Source: Cyanophora paradoxa
Taxonomy: Eukaryota; Glaucocystophyceae; Cyanophorales; Cyanophoraceae
Reading direction: 5' to 3'
Assembly (NCBI GenBank): GCA_004431415.1
Contig: QPMI01000054.1
Span: 1 to 64,000, forward strand
DNA: 64,000 bases
Position numbers and translations under genes: made by a program. Under the pieces are notes generated by a model. It searched no databases. It worked only from the letters and a program-made list of their open reading frames with translations, and was not told the DNA's origin. Positions 15,842 through 25,909 of the stretch are shown piece by piece; positions within the stretch are counted from its first letter, which is position 1; each line of letters starts with the position of its first letter.

Positions 15842-16556
15842 ATGTCGTACGGCGATCAGGAAGCATGGTTCAAGCTACACCGCCTCTTTCCTGATAAATT
15901 CGGCAATGCGCGCTACCCCCTCAACCTAATGACGCGAGTCAACCGGCGGACGAGGGACTTCAAAATCGAAGTGTTCTCTTCCTCTCCCGAGAGCGGCCGC
16001 TCCGCGGACAACGACGCTATGGCATGGCTGTACGGCTTTGTGCAGCCTCGGGTTGGTACTAGCCCGGCCACAGTCGAAATAGAGAGCTACTACAACGATT
16101 ACGGGCCGCAGGGGGGTACGGGACGCCCGAGCAGAATAACGCGATGCGGGGGTAGGCAAAATCATGCTGCGGGCGGCTGTGAACGCGCTGCAACGCTCCG
16201 GGCTCATTAGCTCGTCGGACCCGGGCCAGCACCCGTTGGAGCTCAGGGCCCTCCCAGACGCAGTGGATTACTACCAAAGGGAATTGAACCTGCGTGAGAG
16301 ACAGGTCGACTATAGGCCGTCCCTAATACCCATGGAGGGTACAGTGCAGAACATCATCGACAACACGTACAACGTGGCCGTTCGCTGGCGCAAAGCGGCG
16401 GCGGATCTCGTAAAGGGCAACTACAGGGACCTCGCAAACGAAGACAACCCCGTGGGGGAGTACATGGAGCTGGCAAGCGGGAGCATCGTACCCCGCCGGA
16501 GGCCCCCATGGCCCCACCCCGACCTCGAGTGGGGACCGTCGCACTTCGGCCAGTGA
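15842..16556 (+). pseudogene. Unrecognised protein, one frameshift
   Basis: The ATG at 15842 (MSYGDQEAWFKLHRLFPDKF) opens about 100 codons with a mixed alpha/beta look (DFKIEVFSSSP, AMAWLYGFVQPR). Coding continues in another frame from about 16143 to TGA at 16554-16556, with helices (LRAAVNALQRSGLI, ALPDAVDYYQRELNLRERQ) and a Pro-rich, Trp-rich tail. A single one-base deletion near 16140 would unite them. No family is recognised. It is the last gene of the virus-like block; its stop is followed by GGGGGTACAGCATT. Confidence 0.5.
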
Positions 16557-17639
16557 GGGGGTACAGCATTCAGTTAGAGTCTGAGCATAGTTAGAGGCCG
16601 GAGGCCCCGAGGGGTACGTCGGACGTGTTAGTCCCCGTGCCTCCCCGAATGCAATATAACAATGCAACCTCCGCAACGCGTGACTCATCAACCTCCGAGG
16701 GTTAACAATACATTGACAGCGAAGGGGCAAGCTCGAGAGCTCAACGCTTCACAAAGGCCCACATATATAGCTAGTAGTAGACTACTACTAGACTAGTACT
16801 AGTCTACTAGTAGTACTAGTCTAGTACTAGCACTGCCGGCGCCGCAGTGCGGCAGTGCAGCGGCACTTAGTGACTGCACTGGCAGCCCAGTGGCATGGCA
16901 GGCTCTTGACATGTGGCCACTGGCCACCGGGCCGATGAATCCCAAATTCCCATGCAAATTGATGCAATTCGTTTGAAAGAGTTTTTATTTGGGGTACAGC
17001 ATTGTTGACTTCCGGCGTCTTCCGCAAGCTATAGAGGCGGGGGCCCCGGGCTCGATCGCGAGCCTCCAGTGCCCTCCACGCTCGAGCCCGAATTGCCAGC
17101 TCGAGCCGAGCTCGAGCCGGGAGTCCGGGACCCCTCGAGCCGAAAGCCGGCCGCGGCTAGCACTCGAGCGGGTGGAGGAAGGGGGTACGTAGTGCCAGTG
17201 CCACTGTGCCAGTCTTGTATAACATCGATATATATACTAGTAACTTCGTAATATTCGGCAATTCGACGACAAACGGCACCCTCATGCATATGTGATCACA
17301 AAGCCCCACCCAGCTCGAGCCGGCGCCGGCTGATCATATATATATAATTCATGAGCTGCAGCTGTGCCCCTACGTACTAGGTCTTCGACTCGCCCCCGCC
17401 CCCGCTCGTCTCAGGAGGTGCAAGGTGGGGTCTAAAGTAGGGACGCTGGCAGAGTACAAAAAATATATAATTATATATAACTTAGTAAGTAATACTCAGC
17501 GAGCATATATACAACTAAGTATAATGCTAGGCGTAGGCGGCTAGGCCTGGGCCTGCGCGCAGCGCCGCCCGGCGGCCGCCCACAGTGCCTCCGCCCCGCC
17601 CGGCGAACTGCACCGCCGCCTGCACCTCCGCCCCGCGGG
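16557..17639. other. Non-coding spacer with short repeats
   Basis: No convincing gene is seen. GGGGTACAGCATT occurs right after the stop at 16556 and again near 16991. At 16835-16925 there are clustered CAGTG/CACTG words. At 17050-17170 and near 17315 there are many GCTCGAGC palindromes. At 17330-17350 and 17460-17520 there are TATA-rich stretches. The spacer separates the virus-like genes from the retroelement. Confidence 0.5.
16770..16830. repeat. Nested palindromes of TAGTAGTAG / ACTAGTACTAGT
   Basis: The tract contains TAGTAGTAGACTACTACTA (9-bp arms around an A) and AGACTAGTACTAGTCT (a perfect 16-bp palindrome), then further ACTAGT and AGTACT words. It can fold into several hairpins and resembles the centre of the inverted repeat at 2637-2732. 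Confidence 0.75.
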
Positions 17640-17830
17640 CCGGTGCCAGGAGAGCTGCGCCGCCGCCTGCCGAGCCGCGCCGCCGCCTGCCGAGCCGCGC
17701 CGCCGCCTGCCGAGCCGCGCCGCCGCCTGCAGAGCCGCGCCGCCGCCTGCCGAGCCGCGCCGCCGGCCGGCTGAGCCGCGCCGCCGGCCGGCCGATCATG
17801 AGCTGAGCTGCCACGCGCGCGTCGCGCCTC
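17640..17830 (+). repeat. Tandem array A of a 20-bp GC-rich unit, with unique tail
   Basis: About seven copies of GCCGCCTGCCGAGCCGCGCC, the last ones changed to GCCGGCCGGC, end in a unique tail of about 37 bp (GATCATGAGCTGAGCTGCC, then CACGCGCGCGTCGCGCCTC). The same unit, end variants and tail recur at 28292-29095 in the same direction, with the retroelement lying between. Confidence 0.85.
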
Positions 17831-18437
17831 ACAGAACGGCAAGAGGCACGCGGCCTCATCGTTCGAGCGCGACCCGCTCCACGTCTGGCCGCACTTCCGG
17901 CGCGCCCCCTACATTCACGTCTACATTCCCAACGCGGAACACCACGCGGACTTCCTGACGCGCTGCCTCGGCGAGCGTGGCGACGCGATGGAGACGGCGT
18001 ACCCCCATGCTCGAGAAGCCTTGAAGGTGCTGGGCGGGGCGGTCCTCGTCCCCTATTTTCAGTACCCGTGCACGGACTGCGCGGGTACAAGCGACGAGGC
18101 CCGGGCGGAGGCGCTCTACTGCACAGAGCACAACCTGCCACTCCACCATCCCACCAACAACCGCCCCTGCCCCGCGAAGCGAAGCCAAGTAGCAGCGGCC
18201 AGGGCCGCCGAGGCGGCCGAGCAGCAGGCCCAACGGGCCGAAGTTCGGAAGCAGTGGCAAACCCCGGCGCAGATCGCGTTGGCGGACGCGGCGCGGGCGA
18301 ACGCCGAACGGCAGCGCAAGCAGGACGAGGACCGCGGCGAGGTGGCAGCTCGGGCCCGCCAGCGCCTAGAAGAACGGATGCAAGGCAGCCGGCCTGGCGG
18401 TGCGGGACCCAGCTTCAAGCGCAACCGCAGTGGCTGA
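17831..18437 (+). CDS. Retroelement ORF0: small Cys/His and coiled-coil protein
   Basis: The frame is open from 17802, with coding character from about 17831; the first ATG is at 17988, so the N-terminus may be cut by the repeat array or supplied by splicing (a CACAG acceptor lies at 17830-17834). Visible parts: PHFRRAPYIHVYIPNAEHH, a Cys/His cluster (CTDCAGT, then YCTEHNLPLHH and RPCP), and a long Ala/Glu/Arg coiled coil ending in a basic GGAGPSFKRNRSG tail. A zinc-binding nucleic-acid protein is likely. Its TGA (18435-18437) is followed by one base and then the ORF1 ATG, a stop-restart arrangement. Confidence 0.55.
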
Positions 18438-18438
18438 C

Positions 18439-20598
18439 ATGAGCCCGAGTGCGCTCGAACTACCCCCCATTTATAGTTTTAATGCTCCAGCCGCCCAGCC
18501 TGCCCCGCCCTCACCGACGGCCCCGCAGACCCCGATCCGACCTCGCGCGTACCCAGCGCTTCTGGACCCGCCCCCCGCCCCTCTCCCCGCGCGACATAGA
18601 TCTAGATCCGAACCACTCTCCCGCACCGCGCGCGCTAGCGCTGTCTCCCCGCCCAGAGACCCCGCTGTCTCCCCCGCCCCCGCGATGCCGGCCTTGTCCT
18701 CTCGCCGAATGCACCATATCCTCGATCCCCACCTCTTCGCCTGCCCCCCTCGTGCCCGCGTGCTAGGATGCCGTCCCGCTTGCAACGTGCCCGGACATTG
18801 GGCACCGGGTCCCAAGGGGAGACCGCGAGCCACAGGCCGCGGGGGGGACACTCGAAAGGCAAGGCCACCAAAGACGCTAAGGCACCTCTCAAGCAAACAG
18901 GGCAGGCCTAGCCTCAAGCTCACCCGCAGCCCGCGAGAACCGAGAGCGGAGGGAACCGGAATGGGGGATCTAAACGTGATCATCACTCCTCCGCGGAACA
19001 AAGCAGACAGAACGCCGCCGGATCTATACCTACGGGCTCTGGCTCCCCGGCATCGACGCCGTCACCACCTTCCGACCAGTCCGCGAAGAGTCTACGCCAC
19101 CGCGGCCACAGTCGAAAGCACGTCGGCGGGCACCACTGCCACTCGCCCGGACCTCCGGCTGCGCCCGCAGTCAACCGTGGGCAAGCGAAGACGCCGCGTC
19201 GACAAGAGCGGTGATAATAAGTCCACGCGCACCCTGCAGAAGCTCGCTGCACCACCCCGGCTCGCCGGCCCACTGCGCCTCCAAACAAGCATGACGGCGG
19301 GGCACCCGCCGCCTCGCGCACTCCCGCCCCGATCCCCGTGGCCCCAGGGGGTCGGCCGACCAGTCAACCAAGCGCACGTGGACTCCGGGCTCGCCGCTGA
19401 TCCGGGTGCGCTGAAGGATCACGGGCCGGAGCGCGCGCCGCTGCGGCAGAGGCTGCGACACGCAGGTCACAATGAGGACGAGATGCTTCTGCTCCACCTC
19501 GTCCCAGAGATGATAACAATCGAACTGTCTATGCCTAAGACCGAACTGCTCAGGCTCGGGCCGCCTCTCCTGGAAAAGTCGAATGCCAGGGGCGCATCGC
19601 CAGAGCGTCGAAGTCACCTCACGAGCGCGCCGAACCGGGCCGGTCCACTGAGCTCGCAGACGCTCGAGAAGAGCGAGATGGCTAACGCGAGATGTGATCG
19701 GCTCACCGCGAGGCCGGCCGCCACACGCAACAGCACGCGGCACTCTAGGCATTTTGGCGGGGTGCCACTCCCTTCGCTGCCGCTGGCAGGTGACGCGGAA
19801 CATGATTGCGCAGCTGGACCTCGGCTAGCTAATGGCACCGAGCGCCCTGCCCGCCCAAGCACTCCCGTACCCCCCCACGGATTCTCCGGGAATTTCTCCC
19901 GCTGCATGGCCGCAGCGAGCAACGAGCCGGCGGTCGAAGGGACCTACACTCGGGTCCGGATAGCCTATGGGGAAGTCCCCAACGCCAGCCTTCACCCCCC
20001 GCACATACCGGACGTCACGGTCCTGCTGGAGGCGAGCGGCGACCACTACGCCCTCTTCAATGGGCGCACGCACCACCTCCTGGTCGTCCCCGGCGACATT
20101 GAGCGCGTGACGGCACTGCGAACGACGGAACACGCGGATGAACTTCGCGTCCTGATGTCGGATGAGACGAACTGGCAGGCAACTGGGAGCCGCCGCGTGG
20201 GGAGCATCACCCTGCGATGGGACGGCAAGACCGTGCGCTCCCGCGTCTGGCTAGCTGGTCCGCCACCGCATACGCAGCACGCGAAGTGCCGATCGTCCTT
20301 CCAGCACCGACTGCGCTCGCAGGAACGCGGGGCTCAGGGCGCGTGGTGCTTCCAGCGGCGTCTCGGCCGCTGTCACAGATGCACGAATGCCTCCTCCGGA
20401 ATCAAGAAGCGCAAGGCCCGCAGCACTTTCCCCGCATGGCTGACCCCACCGTTCCCCGGCCGCCGCTGCTCGGCTGGCTCCGCTCTCCTGGCTATTACCT
20501 TAGCTAGCTATGAGGGCCCTAACAGAGGCGCCCACGCTCCCCGCCATGTCTTAAATACAGATGCAGTCTCTTTTTGCCTGCGCGTCGCCTGCCCCTAA
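18439..20598 (+). CDS. Retroelement ORF1: gag-like basic protein
   Basis: The ATG at 18439 (MSPSALELPPIYSFN) is chosen because it lies one base after the ORF0 stop. The product is about 719 aa. The first 350 residues are Pro/Arg/Ser-rich and basic. Near residue 110 is a Cys/His cluster (LGCRPACNVPGHWAPG). A more ordered domain lies around residues 490-600 (YTRVRIAYGEVP, VTVLLEASGDHYALF, ELRVLMSDETNWQ). The end has another Cys-containing basic stretch. This fits an RNA-binding ORF1 of a LINE, though no known ORF1 fold is recognised. It overlaps the start of ORF2 by 38 nt in another frame. Confidence 0.6.
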   Translation: MSPSALELPPIYSFNAPAAQPAPPSPTAPQTPIRPRAYPALLDPPPAPLPARHRSRSEPLSRTARASAVSPPRDPAVSPAPAMPALSSRRMHHILDPHLFACPPRARVLGCRPACNVPGHWAPGPKGRPRATGRGGDTRKARPPKTLRHLSSKQGRPSLKLTRSPREPRAEGTGMGDLNVIITPPRNKADRTPPDLYLRALAPRHRRRHHLPTSPRRVYATAATVESTSAGTTATRPDLRLRPQSTVGKRRRRVDKSGDNKSTRTLQKLAAPPRLAGPLRLQTSMTAGHPPPRALPPRSPWPQGVGRPVNQAHVDSGLAADPGALKDHGPERAPLRQRLRHAGHNEDEMLLLHLVPEMITIELSMPKTELLRLGPPLLEKSNARGASPERRSHLTSAPNRAGPLSSQTLEKSEMANARCDRLTARPAATRNSTRHSRHFGGVPLPSLPLAGDAEHDCAAGPRLANGTERPARPSTPVPPHGFSGNFSRCMAAASNEPAVEGTYTRVRIAYGEVPNASLHPPHIPDVTVLLEASGDHYALFNGRTHHLLVVPGDIERVTALRTTEHADELRVLMSDETNWQATGSRRVGSITLRWDGKTVRSRVWLAGPPPHTQHAKCRSSFQHRLRSQERGAQGAWCFQRRLGRCHRCTNASSGIKKRKARSTFPAWLTPPFPGRRCSAGSALLAITLASYEGPNRGAHAPRHVLNTDAVSFCLRVACP

Positions 20599-23500
20599 CG
20601 CACCGGATACGGAGGTAGCTCAGCCCGCCGCCACGCAAGCCCAGCCAGCCCCCCTCACCCTCACCTTCAGTAGTCTCTTCCCGCCCGCGCACTTTGCTGC
20701 TGGGAGCCCTCTCATAGGCCCGGCGCCCGCCCTCCCCCGCCACAAGCCCGCCGGTGCTCTCAGAGTGATGACGTTCAACACAAGGGGCACGTCGGCGGGC
20801 CGGCTACAGCAGGCGGAAGACTTTGCGGCGAAATGGGCACTAGATTTGATGGCGCTGCAGGAGCTCTCGATTTCGAATGCTGAGTTGCAGGCGGCTCTCT
20901 TCACCCCGGCCGCTGCCCCCGGCGAGGCCCCGCTCAGCTCGATCACGCGCGGGAGGCTGATCCACTCGATTAAGAAATCGAAAACCAAAGGGAACGGGAC
21001 TGCTCTCTGGGTCGCCGAGCCGTGGGCGCGCCACATCGCGCGGCACTACCGCTGCCCGGGCAGACTCGCCGGGTGTGAAATCCGCCTCAAGGCGAACCGC
21101 CAGCTGTTCGTCGCGAGCGTCTACATGCCTCCCACCGAGAGTAAACCTGAGCACATCGCGGATCAAAAGGCGCTGATGGGGTGCCTCGAGCGCATCAACG
21201 CGGACTTTCGCTCTCGCGCGAAAGCTCACCTGATTCTCCTGGGTGACTGGAACTCTGTTGCGATCCCGGCCATCTCCCGCATTCGTCAAGGCAGCTTCGT
21301 CCAGTCCCAGATACCGGAACGCGCGTGGTGGGGGACGCTGCGAGGCACTTGGGGACTGTTGGATGCGGCAGAAGAGAAAAGAAAAGGAGCGGAGGTCACC
21401 TTTATTGCCCGCCACGGCCCGCCAGCGGAGACATCGGGGGCCCCGCCAGTGGACGACGACGAAAACGGGGACTCGGCGGCCGAGGCGCCGGAACTCGTGC
21501 TGGACGACCGCCTGCTGGATCCTGCGCCCGACGACGTTATCATCTCGGCGGGGCGCATCGATGCGGTGCTTCACTCGGCGAGCCTGAAAAAGGCGCTGCG
21601 ATCGGTACATGCACTGCCCCGAGCCGTGGCCATGCCGCACCCCTCCGATCACCTTCCCGTCATGGCCGACTATGACCTGAAAACGGCGGGGCTCAGCCAG
21701 CCAGCCAAGGACGAGGCGCGCCCGGCGAAGCCCCCGCCCCTCTTCGCGCTGCACCTCATAGACAAAGAAAAGCTCCCGGCGTTCCGAAAGGCGGTGGAGG
21801 AGCGCTTGAAAGGACTGGAGACAGAACTGGACAAGGCCCTGAACGGCGTCGGCGGCGGCACCGACGAGGAGCGGCGGGAGCGAATCGGTACCCTCTACCG
21901 GCGGGCCACCGAGGACGTGCTGGCGCTAGCTAAAGAACACAAGTGCCTGAAAGCGCGCGGCTCCCGCCCCGCGAACCGGCGGCCGGTCGCATGGCAGCTG
22001 GTGATGGACAGGAAGGTCGGTCGCCTACTCGCTGGATGGGCTGCAGAATCCGCTGGAGGCTTACCATCATCCCGATTGATCACCCGGATCGAGAAACTTG
22101 AGGGCCTCGTCAAAAGCCTCGTCCCGGGACCCGAACCCATGCCGCGCCGCCTCGTCCGTGACCCGGACGACGCAGCGCCCTTCCCGGCCCGCTACGGGTC
22201 GTGGCGACTCTACTTCAAGCTCCTGAACAACTGGCGGAACCGCGTTCGCAGACGCCACCAGAAAGAGACGAGCGCAGAACGTAACCGGCAGATCCAGGAG
22301 TTCGTCACGGCGCGCCAGGCACGCTTTGCGGACCCGCGCCAGCTGCGCAGCTATCTAAACTCTGTACTTGAACGCTCGCGCGGGGAGCCGATCATGCACG
22401 TCACGCGACTAGCGCGCGACGGAAACTTTTACGAAATTTACACGTCCCCCGATGAGGTCAAAGCCGTCATGGCCGAGCACTGGGAGCAATGGTGTGCCAA
22501 ACGCAACCCCCAGCTTGGCGGCACAGTCGACCTGGTGCCCGACTCCGCGCTAGACTACCTGCCCCCCGACTTCTGGCGTGCAGCCTACCGGCCCCTGGTT
22601 CTGCAAGCTGGTGCAGCAGATGCATTCGCCGGGACAATGATCGAGCCTACGTACGAGGAGCTAGGGGCGTACGTGCGCTCGCTGACAGACGGGGCGGGCG
22701 GGCCCTCGAACTGCACAAACGCAATCTTGAAGACGCTCTGGAACCCGGAGCTGCCCGACGCGATGGATCCGGAGGCGTACCCACCCCGCGGGCGCCGGCT
22801 CCTGATGGCGATCGTCTGCGAGGTGCTCCGCCTCCGCGACCTGCCCAGCGAGATGTGTGAGAGCAACATCTTCGGGATCCCGAAGAAGGGGGTCTGGGAC
22901 GGGGACATCGAAGGCAATCTCCGCCCCATCACGCTCCAAGAGGTCGGCCTGAAGCTAGCAACGGGCCTGCTCACGAAGCGACTAGCGGATGCTATAGAGA
23001 AGCACGGGGTGCTGAAGGGGGTGAACTACGGCTTCAGGAAAGCCAAGTCAACGGACGACGCCTTGCACCTCACGGTGGCCATCCTAGAGGACGCTAAAGA
23101 GCACCAAAAGCCCATCTATATCTTGCTCCAGGACATCCGGCGGGCGTACGACTCAGTGTCGTGGGTCAGCATGGAGCTCTCCCTCCGCCGGATCGGGGCC
23201 CCGGAGGGGTACATTGACCTGCATCGCAATATCTTTGAGCGCCGGCGCGCGCGCGCGATCACGGGGCACGGACTCTCTGACGCCTTCGAGCTTGAATGCG
23301 GCCTTCCGCAGGGCGGCATCGAGTCACCGCTCCACTGGCTCATCTTCTACGATGCCCTCCTCTGCGCTCAGCAAGAGTTGGACAGAATCGACTGCGATCA
23401 AGGCGGGGAGGGGGTCGCGTACGTTCTGGGCGATGCGGTCGCGGACGCCGGGCAGCCCCGCGCGCGCGTCACGGGGTGCGCGTACGCGGACGACACCCAG

Positions 23501-25909
23501 TGGTGGAGCGGCACAGCGGCCGGGATTCAGAGACTGGCCGACGTGGCCTCCGAGTTCTTCCGCATGCACGACATTACGGTCAACGCTTCGAAAACCGAGT
23601 TCACGTACAACAACGTCTCACCCGAGCCAAAAGCTCCGCTGCTGGGCCATCCGCGCGTGCCGGTCGGCAAGAAACTGGCGCCGGGCGCGCACTTTAAGCT
23701 GCTCGGCGTCTACTTGACCGCGAACCTGTCGTGGACCGAGCAAATCAGACAGATGGAAGCGCAAGCCCGCGAGACCGTTGCGGTCATTGCACGCAAGCAA
23801 CTGACCGCGCAAGAGGCCTGCTACATCGTCGAGGCCGTCGTGCAGGCCCGGATCGCGTACGGGCTCAAGGTGGTGCCGATGTCGGAAGCCCAGTGCGACC
23901 GTCTGGACGCCATCTGGCTGCGAGTAGTTAAGCACCACGGTGGACTAGCGGCGTCGACATCGAACTATGCGCTCTGGAGCCACGGCACGTATCGCCTCCC
24001 GCGCACGGCGCACCTGATGGCCAAGAACCAGATCACGGATCTGCTCGCGCGGCTCTGCGGCGAGCCTGACGATCTGCTCTCCCAGGTGATGGCCCACCGC
24101 GTTCGCGCCCTCCAGCGACAACTAGGCGTGCCGTTGCTGCCGACAGAGTTCCTGAACGCGCGCGTCACGCCCCAACTCGCGAAGGCCAACACGATCGCCG
24201 CTGTGATGCCGCTGCTACAGCGCCGTCAGTACAGGATCCAATCGAACCACGCACGCTACGTGAGCGCCCCGTACCCCCCTGGGAGTGGGGTACCCTGGCC
24301 GAAGCCGGCAGAGCTCATGCGCGAGTACGTTTTGGCGACTCATATCCCCAAAGATATCTTCAACGACGCCGCTCCTGCCCTCTATGCTGCCGGCATGTAC
24401 TGGATGTCCTCTGTCACAGCACGCGACGGCGAGCGCCTCTGCACCTGGCGGGACCTGCACCTCCGCGCCCCCCGCGACACACTGCCTTGGGCCGCCCCCC
24501 CCTGGTGGAAACCCCTGGCCCAGGCCCTGACGCTAGACTCCATCGGCAAGGGCGCCCTGCGGTACCCGATGCGGCAGCCCCCCGGCACCCCCCCCTCGGC
24601 CATGGCGCAGCTGCCAGGCGGAGCTAAGAAATACATTCACCGCCCGGACGACTTCATCTGCTACTTCGACCTAGCGACCATTCACGATGCCACGATACCG
24701 CCCCACGTAGGACGCCTCCGTACGGCGGAGTCCGAGCCGGGCCGCCTCGTTGCGACGGAATGCCGGCTCGAACACTGGATCCCTGTCCCGGAAGAAGCGG
24801 ACCCGGTCGCCGACGGCGCCTACTGCCGCTGCGATGGGCACTGTCAGCACGAAATCCGGGAGCCGCCCCTTGCGCAGCGCCGCTACAATATCATACCCGG
24901 GGAGGGCCGACGGCACTGGCACGACGATCACACCTGCCCGCGGGCCGCCGGCGCGGCCTGCCGCGCGACGAGCACCTGCGACGATGCAGGGGAGCACGGC
25001 ACTTCTATCGGGGGCTGGGTCGAACACGCCGCCGCGCTGGGAACCGTACCTGGCTCCATGTCAACCGCTGCGCTCAGCAACGTGCCCGTGGACGAATGCG
25101 AGGGCCAGGTCGCTACCCGTTCAGGTCGCGCCAGCCGCAAGGTCCTGCGCCAAGGCTTACTCGAATACTTTCACCCCGGGCGAACCGCGGCAGAGGCGAT
25201 GGACGCGCACCGGTGGCGGATGCTGCTGCAAGCCAGGCAGGAAGGGGACGAGCGCGTTCAATGGCACCTCCTCTCACCCGAGGATGCCGCCCGCCTCGCC
25301 GAGCTGGAAGCGGACCCGCCGGATCCGTTGCACCTGCCGCAAGACGAGGCGGCCCCGATTACCGATAGGCAGGCACGGCAATACTACTGCGCACTGAGGG
25401 ACGAGGACTCCTGGGCGACCTTTCTGCAGGCATGGGATGGGCTGGAGGGGGACCTCCGCCGCGAGCTGTGGGCAGCTGAAGCCGCCTCCGACGGGACCTA
25501 CGAGGCGGCCGCGCCAGCCCAAGCCTGGACGGACGGGAGCCTGCTGGACGGTCAGACGAGCCTAGCGCGCGGGGCCTATGCGGTCCACTGGCCCGCGCGT
25601 CACCTACGCACGGGCGCGAACCTCCACCCGCCGGAAGTCTTTCCCAGCTTTCGCGCCCGCCTGAGTGGGACGCAGGAGATCAACAAAGCGGAATTACAGG
25701 CAGTGCTTATGGCGGACATGCTATCCCCGTTCGGAGCCGTCGTCCACATCGACAACCAGAACGCGATCCGCTGGTGTAAGGAATTCGTTCTCGACGCTGC
25801 CCAGCGTAGCCCGCGGGAGTACATCCGGCACGTCTGCTCTGCCGAACTGTATGCGTGGCGTAAGCTCAGGACCCAACTAGATATGCGGGGCGGCCGCTCA
25901 CGCTGGTGA
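20561..25909 (+). CDS. Retroelement ORF2: AP endonuclease, reverse transcriptase, zinc region, RNase H (N-terminal part)
   Basis: ATG at 20561, 1782 codons. Endonuclease (residues about 65-370): LRVMTFNTRG, LMALQELSIS, LLGDWNS and HPSDHLPVM carry the expected Asn, Glu, Asp-x-Asn and Ser-Asp-His. Reverse transcriptase (about 780-1080): QDIRRAYDSV (motif A Asp), GLPQGGIESPL (motif B), CAYADDTQWW (catalytic YADD) and FKLLGVYL. A Cys/His-rich stretch (about 1415-1475) includes CRCDGHCQHE and HDDHTC. RNase H: AWTDGSL, EINKAELQAV and VHIDNQNA supply three catalytic acids. The frame stops at 25907-25909, before the last RNase H motif, which lies in the next frame. Confidence 0.9.
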   Translation: MQSLFACASPAPNAPDTEVAQPAATQAQPAPLTLTFSSLFPPAHFAAGSPLIGPAPALPRHKPAGALRVMTFNTRGTSAGRLQQAEDFAAKWALDLMALQELSISNAELQAALFTPAAAPGEAPLSSITRGRLIHSIKKSKTKGNGTALWVAEPWARHIARHYRCPGRLAGCEIRLKANRQLFVASVYMPPTESKPEHIADQKALMGCLERINADFRSRAKAHLILLGDWNSVAIPAISRIRQGSFVQSQIPERAWWGTLRGTWGLLDAAEEKRKGAEVTFIARHGPPAETSGAPPVDDDENGDSAAEAPELVLDDRLLDPAPDDVIISAGRIDAVLHSASLKKALRSVHALPRAVAMPHPSDHLPVMADYDLKTAGLSQPAKDEARPAKPPPLFALHLIDKEKLPAFRKAVEERLKGLETELDKALNGVGGGTDEERRERIGTLYRRATEDVLALAKEHKCLKARGSRPANRRPVAWQLVMDRKVGRLLAGWAAESAGGLPSSRLITRIEKLEGLVKSLVPGPEPMPRRLVRDPDDAAPFPARYGSWRLYFKLLNNWRNRVRRRHQKETSAERNRQIQEFVTARQARFADPRQLRSYLNSVLERSRGEPIMHVTRLARDGNFYEIYTSPDEVKAVMAEHWEQWCAKRNPQLGGTVDLVPDSALDYLPPDFWRAAYRPLVLQAGAADAFAGTMIEPTYEELGAYVRSLTDGAGGPSNCTNAILKTLWNPELPDAMDPEAYPPRGRRLLMAIVCEVLRLRDLPSEMCESNIFGIPKKGVWDGDIEGNLRPITLQEVGLKLATGLLTKRLADAIEKHGVLKGVNYGFRKAKSTDDALHLTVAILEDAKEHQKPIYILLQDIRRAYDSVSWVSMELSLRRIGAPEGYIDLHRNIFERRRARAITGHGLSDAFELECGLPQGGIESPLHWLIFYDALLCAQQELDRIDCDQGGEGVAYVLGDAVADAGQPRARVTGCAYADDTQWWSGTAAGIQRLADVASEFFRMHDITVNASKTEFTYNNVSPEPKAPLLGHPRVPVGKKLAPGAHFKLLGVYLTANLSWTEQIRQMEAQARETVAVIARKQLTAQEACYIVEAVVQARIAYGLKVVPMSEAQCDRLDAIWLRVVKHHGGLAASTSNYALWSHGTYRLPRTAHLMAKNQITDLLARLCGEPDDLLSQVMAHRVRALQRQLGVPLLPTEFLNARVTPQLAKANTIAAVMPLLQRRQYRIQSNHARYVSAPYPPGSGVPWPKPAELMREYVLATHIPKDIFNDAAPALYAAGMYWMSSVTARDGERLCTWRDLHLRAPRDTLPWAAPPWWKPLAQALTLDSIGKGALRYPMRQPPGTPPSAMAQLPGGAKKYIHRPDDFICYFDLATIHDATIPPHVGRLRTAESEPGRLVATECRLEHWIPVPEEADPVADGAYCRCDGHCQHEIREPPLAQRRYNIIPGEGRRHWHDDHTCPRAAGAACRATSTCDDAGEHGTSIGGWVEHAAALGTVPGSMSTAALSNVPVDECEGQVATRSGRASRKVLRQGLLEYFHPGRTAAEAMDAHRWRMLLQARQEGDERVQWHLLSPEDAARLAELEADPPDPLHLPQDEAAPITDRQARQYYCALRDEDSWATFLQAWDGLEGDLRRELWAAEAASDGTYEAAAPAQAWTDGSLLDGQTSLARGAYAVHWPARHLRTGANLHPPEVFPSFRARLSGTQEINKAELQAVLMADMLSPFGAVVHIDNQNAIRWCKEFVLDAAQRSPREYIRHVCSAELYAWRKLRTQLDMRGGRSRW

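Noticed and set aside
17527-18141. Minus-strand frames over array A and the retroelement start
   Set aside because: Repeat and GC-driven shadow of the satellite and of ORF0.
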